This document shows positions 1 to 5,295 of a stretch of DNA of 9,733 nt, in pieces. Position 1 is the stretch's first letter; each line of letters opens with the position of its first letter. This DNA comes from Rubrobacteraceae bacterium (GTDB lineage Bacteria; Actinomycetota; Rubrobacteria; Rubrobacterales; Rubrobacteraceae). Made by a program: the position numbers and the translations under genes. The notes beneath the pieces are model-generated. The model worked only from the letters and a program-made list of their open reading frames with translations, was not told the DNA's origin and made no database searches. The stretch is from positions 1-9,733 of the forward strand of contig JACCSM010000213.1 of NCBI GenBank assembly GCA_013698525.1, in the 5' to 3' direction.

Positions 1-79
1 GCCATAGAGCGGGTTATCTCCGCCCATAGCCCTCGGAGCCGCTATGCTGTTACACCATCTGCACACGTCTTCCTCTGGC

Positions 80-98
80 TCAGGCATCTGCTGCCTGA
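80..98 (-). terminator. Possible stem-loop after the sigma/oxidoreductase pair
   Basis: A perfect 7-bp inverted repeat (TCAGGCA / TGCCTGA) with a 5-nt loop lies about 30 bases past the stop of the PPOX-type gene, which is read leftwards. No T-rich run follows it, so it is not a textbook intrinsic terminator. Its position makes a transcript-end or 3'-stabilising hairpin plausible. The rest of positions 1-128 shows no gene I can support. Confidence 0.3.
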
Positions 99-128
99 CA
101 GGGCGTGGGATGCTGTGCTCAGAACGAG

Positions 129-611
129 CTATCCCCAACCAGGGAAGTAGAAAGCACGTTCCTCGTGGCCGGCAGCGGCTCCGGTCTTGGCTGCGCCACA
201 GCGAGCCTGCTCGCCGCGTCGAGGCCCCACGGGTGTCAGTTCGACGTGCATCGTCCTGTTGCCCCTGAGGCGATGAACCAGCGGGACCAGGAGGCCGTGC
301 ATGGCCGGATACTTGCGGGCGAGCAGCCTTCCGGCGCGGGCTGAATCTTCCCCTTCGAGCACCCTGGCGCGGGCCTGGATCGCCTTCGCCGTCGGCCTGC
401 CAAGCGCCGTGGAAGGCGCGAACTCGACCTCGGGGTTGTTGCGGATACGCCTCAGCTTCCACGCCGTGGCCCAGGTACGGAAGTATGCGAGATCCCCCTC
501 CACCACGATGTTGACCGCGGTGCCGACCGGGGTGCCGTCGCGCCTGTAGGTGGTCAGCAAGACGGCCCACTGTTTGACCAGAGGTTCGAGGATCTGCGTC
601 GATTGGTTCAC
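129..611 (-). CDS. PPOX-class F420-dependent (or FMN) oxidoreductase family protein
   Basis: A 160-residue cytosolic protein of the split beta-barrel, pyridoxamine-5'-phosphate-oxidase-like superfamily. Members bind F420 or a flavin and reduce varied substrates; the substrate here is unknown. Seen: the N-terminal strand pattern around LLTTYRRDGTPVGT (residues 18-31), the central segment with LAYFRTWATAWKLRRIRNNPEVEFAPST (41-68), and GRPTAKAIQARARVLEG (71-87), all typical of PPOX-class F420-dependent proteins. The start is GTG, preceded 6 nt away by a strong GGGGAGGG site (618-625). The GTG shares its first base with the TAG stop of the sigma gene (TAGTG), so the two should be translationally coupled. 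From about residue 129 the protein carries a Gly/Ala/Arg-rich tail of roughly 30 residues beyond the usual family end, perhaps from a lost stop or an old frameshift. The family is clear; the choice of F420 over FMN is inferred. Confidence 0.82.
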   Translation of the reverse strand: MNQSTQILEPLVKQWAVLLTTYRRDGTPVGTAVNIVVEGDLAYFRTWATAWKLRRIRNNPEVEFAPSTALGRPTAKAIQARARVLEGEDSARAGRLLARKYPAMHGLLVPLVHRLRGNRTMHVELTPVGPRRGEQARCGAAKTGAAAGHEERAFYFPGWG

Positions 612-1531
612 TACGAACCCTCCCCTCTTTCTGCCGACTCCAGAGGCGGAACGCTCCCGAGCTTCTCGGGGTTGACGACGAGCCGGATGGCCATGATGCG
701 CCCTTCGGACACCTCGATGCTCACGACGCTCTGGGGACTGCCGTCCCCAAAGTAGCCGACTAGTCCAGGCCTTCCGTTGATACGCGTTTGCCTCACGGTG
801 AAATCGGGCGGGATGTTGCCCAATATCCCGGTGAGGAACCTGGCGACGTTGTCGGCGCCGTAGATGGGTCTCAGCGCGGCGCGCGTCTTCCCTCCACCGT
901 CGGAGTAGAGGGTCACGTCTTCTGAGAGAAGCGCGAGGAGGGCCTCCATGTCGCCGCCGAGGCTGGCCTGCAGAAAGCCCTCCATCAGGCGTTCCTCCTG
1001 CTGCGGTGAGCTCTCGAAGCGGGGTCGCCTGGCCGCCACCGACTGCCTGGCGCGGCGTGAGATCTGGCGGCAGTTGGCCTCGCTCTTTCCGACGAGGGCT
1101 GCTATCTCCGCATACTCGTAGCCGAAGACCTCCCTGAGCAAGAACACCGCCCGCTCGACCGGGGTGAGGCTCTCGAGCAACACCAGGAAGGCCATCGAAA
1201 GCGTGTCTTCCAGGTCGGCCTTACTTTCGATTTCCCTGGCCTGCTCTCCGAGCAGCGGCTCGGGCAGCCAGGGGCCGACGTATTGCTCGCGGCGCACCCT
1301 GGCGGAGCGCAACCTATCGATGCACAGACGGGTAACGACCGTCGAGAGGTAAGAGGAGGGAGAACGCACCTCATCTTCAGAGGCTTGCTGCCAGCGAAGG
1401 TAGGCCTCCTGCACCGCGTCCTCGGCCTCCATGACGCTGCCCGTCATCCTGTAAGCGATCGAGAACAATAACGGCCTGTTCCGGCCGAAGACCTCCGCAC
1501 GGCTCACCAAGGCCCAACCTCGCCTTCGCAA
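611..1531 (-). CDS. ECF sigma factor, group ECF41, with fused SnoaL-like C-terminal domain
   Basis: A 306-residue alternative sigma factor that directs RNA polymerase to its own promoter class. Sigma region 2 lies at about residues 15-80 (FSIAYRMTGSVMEAEDAVQEAYLRW, then YLSTVVTRLCIDRLRSARVRRE) and region 4 at about 105-165 (LTPVERAVFLLREVFGYEYAEIAALVGKSEANCRQISRRAR). A SnoaL/NTF2-like domain of about 120 residues follows. All three ECF41 signature motifs are visible: WLPEP (88-92) in the linker, DGGGK (211-215), and NPEKL (287-291, usually NPDKL). In this group the C-terminal domain acts in cis on sigma activity in place of a separate anti-sigma factor, and no anti-sigma gene is seen here. 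The start is TTG at 1531, chosen because GGAGG (1537-1541) lies 5 nt upstream; a GTG eight codons further in is the alternative. The gene overlaps the downstream oxidoreductase gene by one base and has an ECF41-type promoter of its own. Confidence 0.93.
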   Translation of the reverse strand: MRRRGWALVSRAEVFGRNRPLLFSIAYRMTGSVMEAEDAVQEAYLRWQQASEDEVRSPSSYLSTVVTRLCIDRLRSARVRREQYVGPWLPEPLLGEQAREIESKADLEDTLSMAFLVLLESLTPVERAVFLLREVFGYEYAEIAALVGKSEANCRQISRRARQSVAARRPRFESSPQQEERLMEGFLQASLGGDMEALLALLSEDVTLYSDGGGKTRAALRPIYGADNVARFLTGILGNIPPDFTVRQTRINGRPGLVGYFGDGSPQSVVSIEVSEGRIMAIRLVVNPEKLGSVPPLESAERGEGS

Positions 1532-1588
1532 GACGACCTCCGGAATCGGCTACCGTGCGTTCTGCTCACCATCACACTCTACAGATAA

Positions 1589-1615
1589 GACGAAACGGTC
1601 TGGTCCACTGTGACA
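1589..1615 (-). promoter_or_regulatory. ECF41-type promoter of the sigma factor operon
   Basis: Read on the minus strand, TGTCACA (1615-1609) is followed after exactly 16 nt by CGTC (1592-1589). This matches the published ECF41 promoter pattern (-35 TGTCACA, -10 CGTC) as I remember it. It lies about 58 nt upstream of the TTG start of the ECF41 gene and points towards it, which would leave a leader of about 50 nt. This supports positive autoregulation of the sigma/oxidoreductase pair. Confidence 0.78.
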
Positions 1616-1674
1616 AGAGGAGATCGGACGCCGCCGATCCTACCGGTGAGAATCATACGTAATCAGGTAGATCA

Positions 1675-1687
1675 CTCCTAGTAGGAG
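1675..1687. repeat. Short odd palindrome CTCCTA-G-TAGGAG
   Basis: A perfect 6-bp inverted repeat around one central base in the 247-nt gap between the sigma gene start and the end of the phosphatase-like gene. It lies upstream of the ECF41 promoter with respect to transcription of the sigma gene, so it could be an operator half-site pair. It could equally be chance; nothing else supports a function. Confidence 0.25.
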
Positions 1688-1709
1688 ACGCGAAGCGCTG
1701 CTGCAGTAG

Positions 1710-1729
1710 ATTCCCGCTTTCGCGGGAAT
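1710..1729. repeat. 8-bp perfect hairpin with TTTC loop, repeat-like
   Basis: ATTCCCGC, loop TTTC, GCGGGAAT, followed by GACGGG. Short palindromes of this ATTCCCGC...GCGGGAATGACG type recur in intergenic regions of many high-GC bacteria, so this may be one copy of a dispersed repeat. It lies about 50 nt past the stop of the leftward phosphatase-like gene and could also help end that transcript. Only one copy is present in the window. Confidence 0.5.
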
Positions 1730-1760
1730 GACGGGTGATGGGGCTACACTCTGCGAAAGT

Positions 1761-1779
1761 GATCATGCGGATTTCGTAT
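1761..1779 (-). repeat. Stop-adjacent 19-nt element, copy 1
   Basis: Plus-strand GATCATGCGGATTTCGTAT. It matches 17 of 19 bases of the element at 8088-8106, and in both places the last base is the last base of the stop codon of a minus-strand gene. The two arms (ATGCGGA / TTCGTAT) form only an imperfect inverted repeat here, whereas the other copy is perfect. Confidence 0.4.
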
Positions 1780-2534
1780 CAGGCACCTCTTCGGACCACT
1801 TCGAGGGCCGTCGAGTAAGTGTTCAGCGGACGGTTGTCATCCATGGGCACGACAGTCACATCGGCGCCTCGCCCGGCGACCACGGCGAAGGCCGGGTCGT
1901 TGGTATCCATTACGACGACCGTCGGGATGCCGGCGGCGATCGCAGCCCCCGCGAAACCGTGGTCGGCGACGACCAGGTCGACCGGCCCGCTCTGCCGCAG
2001 CACATCCCTCATGGGTACGGGGTCGTGGGTGTGGAACAGGCTGGCCCCGTCGCCGAGGGCGGCTACCGACTCCGCCCAGTCAAGGGATACTCCTCGCTCG
2101 TAGCGTCCGCGCGTCTCGACGGTGAGCACGTCTCCGTCCAGCTCTCGCGCCCAACGGGCGAGCCCGAGGTAGTAGAGTATGAGAGCTCCAGGATGCCCGG
2201 TAGCGAAGATCAGACGCCCACCCGACCCGGCGACTGCCTCTATCCGCTCTCCCGCCTCGATCAGCCCTGCGGCCGCACGCGCCGGGTCAATGCACCCCCT
2301 TCCCTCGTTCTCCTCCCTGTCAGGCGGGTTGCCGATCTGAAGGGCAACGGCGTCGTAGGCCTCCTCGAATTCCACGTCCTGCAGCAGGTCCTCCATCCCG
2401 AACGTGTTGGACTCGTCCTGCTCGAGGAGCAGGCCTATCTTGCGGAGGTTGTTCTCGGCACCGTGGGATGTGCGACTACCCGCTACCCCGGCCTCGGAGA
2501 GCCAGTGTGCGTACTGTCCGAGCAGAGGGTTCAC
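1779..2534 (-). CDS. Actinobacterial phosphatase-like conserved protein
   Basis: A 251-residue soluble protein resembling a family found mainly in actinobacteria and usually labelled just 'phosphatase'; I know of no firm reaction for it. Conserved-looking blocks are ATGHPG (residues 111-116) followed by a hydrophobic helix, FHTHDPVPMRDVL (167-179), DLVVADHGFAGAAIAAGIPTV (186-206), DTNDPA (210-215) and PMDDNRP (230-236). The Asp/His-rich motifs suggest a metal- or phosphate-binding active site, which is inference. The N-terminal third (about 1-100) looks helical and is less conserved. The start is GTG at 2534 with only a weak AGG-type ribosome site, so the true start could differ slightly. It appears to be a single-gene unit in a gap of 145 nt from the gene remnant upstream. 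There is no signal peptide or membrane segment. Family recognition is fairly good, function poor. Confidence 0.72.
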   Translation of the reverse strand: MNPLLGQYAHWLSEAGVAGSRTSHGAENNLRKIGLLLEQDESNTFGMEDLLQDVEFEEAYDAVALQIGNPPDREENEGRGCIDPARAAAGLIEAGERIEAVAGSGGRLIFATGHPGALILYYLGLARWARELDGDVLTVETRGRYERGVSLDWAESVAALGDGASLFHTHDPVPMRDVLRQSGPVDLVVADHGFAGAAIAAGIPTVVVMDTNDPAFAVVAGRGADVTVVPMDDNRPLNTYSTALEVVRRGA

Positions 2535-2616
2535 GGAGCCTGAGTTTAGCAGAGCTTGCCGAGCGTTAGAGAGTGCCGACTACGGTACCGTTGCCTTCGG
2601 CCTTGTCGATGTCCTG

Positions 2617-2627
2617 ATCACAGTGAT
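2617..2627. promoter_or_regulatory. Small palindrome ATCAC-A-GTGAT upstream of the phosphatase-like gene
   Basis: A perfect 5-bp inverted repeat with one central base, about 85 nt upstream of the GTG start of the leftward phosphatase-like gene, in a region otherwise without features. It could be an operator. I could not place convincing -35/-10 boxes around it, and it may be chance. Confidence 0.2.
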
Positions 2628-2679
2628 TCAACGGGCTTCCTCGTATCATGGCTTGCCGACTCGCCGGCTACACATGGGC

Positions 2680-3776
2680 CTATGGGAAGATGGTGTCGAG
2701 GTAGAGCTGTTTGACGAGGGCCCTGCGGCCCCGCACGCCGACCTTCCCAAAGATGTTGGAGAGATGATCCTTTACGGTGTACTCAGAGATGTAGAGAGCT
2801 CGAGAGATCTGCTTGGTGGAAGCCCCGCGAACGGCCAGCTCAACCACCTCTTGCTCGCGGGTGCTTAACCCATAGCCGATCGCGCTCAAGCGGAGTACTT
2901 CTTTGGGTCCTGCCGGCGCGATGATCACCATCGACTCATCGGGGTGCGTGTGCGTCGGTTCAGTTAGTGAGGCTTGAAGCGTCAGCCAACGGCCCGAGCG
3001 CGCCCGGACCCGGAGGTGCGGGCTACCGTTGAGGTCTCGATCCGTTTCGGGCTTCAGTGCCCTCCGTAGAGCGCCGAGTACCGTCCAGATCGGAGCCGGG
3101 AGTCCCTCACCCTCTCGCCACCTCTCCCAAATCTCCTAGTTCTCGCAGCCGGCGTTCGGCGGCGGCGTTGTGCTGCACAACCGTCCCCTGCCCATCGAGG
3201 ACCAGAACCCCCGCCGCGTCGTCGCTCTCTTGATCGTCAGGGAGCTCTCGTTGGAGGGTAGCCGCTCTCAAGCCTGCTCCAAGGTGCGGGGCCCCTGCGC
3301 ATGAAGGCAACCTCGCGAGCGACAAAGTCCGGGCGTCCCTTTTCCCGCCAAAGGGCCAGTCCGCCCCAGAGTTGCGTGCCCGTGCTGAACGCGCCGCGCA
3401 ACTCGTAGCCGAACCCTTCGGGACCTACCAGCTCCCGGTAACGCGGGGCGCGCTCGAGCTCGCCTCCCGTGGCCTCCGAGAGCAGCCCCGCCGGTAGCCG
3501 ATTTCGCACCATCCAGTCGAACTCGAGCACGTCGTCCTCGAAGAAAACGCGCTCGAGGAAGACGCGAAGCCCGCTCTCGTCTCCTATCGTCTGGAGAGCA
3601 TGGGTGATCAGGCCGTTCGAAGGGTCCATGGTGAAGGCGACGTACGCCTCGAACGGTACGGCCCTCCTCAACTGCTCGACCACCCGCCGGCGCAGCGCCG
3701 TGGCGTCCAACCCCATGAGGCAGAGGCGCTTGACCTCGACGAAGACCCGCTCGTTGGCGAGATCCTCGTAGTTCAT
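2680..3776 (-). pseudogene. LuxR-type regulator (GAF/PAS-like sensor plus GerE HTH), broken by two frameshifts
   Basis: The three pieces read in order as one protein of about 365 residues, the usual length for this regulator type. Piece 1 (start ATG at 3776, MNYEDLANERVF...) is a GAF-like sensor running to ...REVAFMRR. It continues in another frame from about 3293 as APHLGAGLRAATLQ..., then a PAS-like GVLVLDGQGTVVQHNAAAERRLRELGDLGE. From about 3121 a third frame continues as WREGEGLPAPIWTVLGALRRALKPETDRDL, RWLTLQASLTEPTH, and a C-terminal LuxR/GerE helix-turn-helix (LSTREQEVVELAVRGASTKQISRALYISEYTVKDHLSNIFGKVG). Each break equals a net loss of 2 or gain of 1 base. No residues seem missing apart from one at each join, so the lesion is recent or is a sequencing error. 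It diverges from the SnoaL-like gene at 3976, which it may once have controlled. The HTH piece alone could be translated from an internal ATG at 2931. Confidence 0.82.
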
Positions 3777-3975
3777 GTCATCACGCCCCCGAAGGAGGCT
3801 TACGTGGCCCCCAATTCCATCGAACGCTTTCCATGCTAGCCCAGCGGAGAGGAGAAATCCCCCAAAAAGAGGGGTGTCCCTGCCTCCCGCAACCGGATAA
3901 CATCGACCCGTAACGTAATAGGCGGCGGGGCTCGACCGGTGTCCCATTCCCAAGAAGAAGGAGGAAGAGAAACCG

Positions 3976-4401
3976 ATGACCGCAAAACCTCACGAACTAG
4001 GCGTAGGAACGAATGTAGATGTAGTGCAGGAAACCTATGAGGCGGTCAGCCACGGTGACATCCCCGCGCTGCTAGAGCTCCTGACCGACGACGTGGAATG
4101 GACTTTGCAGGGCCCCTCCGTGATTCCTTTTGCCGGCACCCGCCGCGGGCGCGAGGGGGTCGCGGAGTTCTTCTCCCTGGTCGGGGAAACCCTCGAGTTC
4201 GAGCAGTTCGAGCTTCGCGAGTTCGTCGCCCAGGGCGAGACGGTCGTCGTCCTGGGCTTCGAGCGCAGCCTCGTCAAGCCGACGGGACGGATGTTCGAAC
4301 AAGAATGGGCGCGCGTCTACGCGCTCAAGGACGGCAAGGTTGCCAAGTTCCTGGCCCTCGAAGACACGGCGGCGCACGTTGTCGCGTTCGAAGCCGGCTA
4401 A
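3976..4401 (+). CDS. SnoaL-like / NTF2-fold protein
   Basis: A 141-residue protein of the SnoaL-like (ketosteroid-isomerase-like, NTF2-fold) superfamily. Seen: N-terminal helices VVQETYEAVSHGDIPALLELLTDDVEW (about residues 15-42), then IPFAGTRRGREGVAEFFSLVGETLEFEQFELREFVAQGETVVVLGFER (about 50-96) and the closing strands WARVYALKDGKVAKFLALEDTAAHV. The layout is typical of small stand-alone members, which may be isomerases, hydrolases or non-enzymatic binding proteins; the ligand cannot be told. The start is ATG at 3976 with AAGGAGG (3958-3964) 11 nt upstream. The gene is divergent from the broken LuxR-type regulator across a 199-nt gap and convergent with the cupin gene at 4553. A regulator-target pairing with the LuxR remnant is inferred from the arrangement only. 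Confidence 0.85.
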   Translation: MTAKPHELGVGTNVDVVQETYEAVSHGDIPALLELLTDDVEWTLQGPSVIPFAGTRRGREGVAEFFSLVGETLEFEQFELREFVAQGETVVVLGFERSLVKPTGRMFEQEWARVYALKDGKVAKFLALEDTAAHVVAFEAG

Positions 4402-4504
4402 GCTCGTCCGGGTTCAAGTAGGCCGGGCTGGCAGCGAGCCATTCTGCGGGCGTACATTATCTCTATGAGGTAGGGCCCAACACTCCTTCCAGGCAACTCG
4501 GTGA

Positions 4505-4544
4505 ATAAGGGCTTGATTGCCGAAGCACCCGCCAGCACCCTTAT
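4505..4544. terminator. Possible two-way terminator between convergent genes
   Basis: Inverted arms ATAAGGG (4505-4511) and CCCTTAT (4538-4544) enclose 26 nt that can form a smaller GCTT/AAGC stem. It sits in the 151-nt gap between two convergent genes, near the 3' end of the cupin gene. The long loop and lack of a T-run make this weak. Confidence 0.3.
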
Positions 4545-4552
4545 CGCCATCA

Positions 4553-5122
4553 TCACTTAATCCCTTCCCGCCGATCACAGACGTAGTCGCGGCCGGGGTC
4601 ATAGTCCCGGCCGTCCACCTCTCCTATCTGCGGTCCGTAGAGGTGAACCGAGATCGCCGTGCCCTCGCCCGGGTTCCCTACCCGGTGGATGCCCTTGTCG
4701 CCGGGCATAACGGTGGAAGCACCGTCCTCGCCGCTCCACGACAGTTGCCATGCTTTCCTTAAGCGGGCGCGGTCGGGTCGGGAGCCAGCGTCGAGGCGCT
4801 CGTAACGCTCTTCGAGCACGGATCCGATGGCGCAGCAGTAGGCTCCCCAGGAGGAGTGGTCGTGGATCGTGGTACCGGTTCCTGGAGGCCAGACAAAGAC
4901 CTGTAAGGAGAAGGAGCCATCCTCTGCGTCGTGGCGATGAGCGACGTACCAGTCTTCTCCGTATCTCGCCTCTTCCAGGAAGGGGAGGATCCGCGACTCC
5001 AAAAAGTCAGGGTCCTTCACCAGATGAGCTAGGAATGAAGCGGCTTTTCGCAGGGCCAGCTCCGTAGGAAGCCCGCAAATCTGCCGCAGATGGTTAGTGT
5101 CCGGCGTGAGTGAGGTCGTCAT
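4553..5122 (-). CDS. Cysteine dioxygenase-family thiol dioxygenase (cupin)
   Basis: A 189-residue protein of the cysteine dioxygenase type I family: non-haem iron cupins that add O2 to a small thiol to give a sulfinate. Seen: the three-histidine iron site, H87 and H89 in IHDH with H146 in GDKGIHRVGN, and the Ser-x-His-x-Tyr triad S158/H160/Y162 (SVHLYGP) typical of the family. The cupin core also carries FVWPPGTGTTIHDHSSWGAY (residues 76-95). The thiol substrate is uncertain. At the position that is Arg in cysteine dioxygenases and Gln in 3-mercaptopropionate dioxygenases I read Ala61 (WYVAHRHD), though this is an alignment by eye. The start is ATG at 5122 with AAGGAG (5129-5134) 6 nt upstream. 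The gene diverges across 173 nt from a large XRE-NB-ARC-TPR regulator, its likely controller. The length is normal and no defects are seen. Confidence 0.88.
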   Translation of the reverse strand: MTTSLTPDTNHLRQICGLPTELALRKAASFLAHLVKDPDFLESRILPFLEEARYGEDWYVAHRHDAEDGSFSLQVFVWPPGTGTTIHDHSSWGAYCCAIGSVLEERYERLDAGSRPDRARLRKAWQLSWSGEDGASTVMPGDKGIHRVGNPGEGTAISVHLYGPQIGEVDGRDYDPGRDYVCDRREGIK

Positions 5123-5295
5123 CGGGCTCTCCTTCCTATTGGTGGTGATTTCCTCGAAGCGTTCCGTCTTGCCTCAAATCGTGCTCCCCGTGCCTTCTTG
5201 CTCCCAGCGACAACCCGAACAAGCCCCCAAACAACCACCCAAACTATGGCGTGTTACGATGCCATTGAGCGGCACGACGGCAGGAGAAAAGGGAA

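Noticed and set aside
44..344. Plus-strand open frames near the left edge
   Set aside because: They mostly overlap the PPOX-type gene in antisense, with no recognisable domain or strong ribosome site.
1728..2543. Plus-strand 271-codon open frame
   Set aside because: It is antisense to the phosphatase-like gene, has no recognisable domain, and is a by-product of GC-rich codons. The minus strand shows conserved motif blocks.
2680..2931. A separate small 83-residue LuxR-type protein
   Set aside because: The same frame stays open upstream to about 3135 and encodes the expected preceding residues of a larger regulator, so it is treated as the 3' part of a broken gene. Translation from 2931 is not excluded.
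4402..4439. tRNA-like GGTTCAAGTA stretch
   Set aside because: It resembles a T-loop only locally. There is no matching T-stem, acceptor stem or anticodon arm around it.
4414..4602. Minus-strand 62-codon frame after the cupin gene
   Set aside because: It begins inside the 3' end of the cupin gene in another frame, has no ribosome site and no recognisable sequence.
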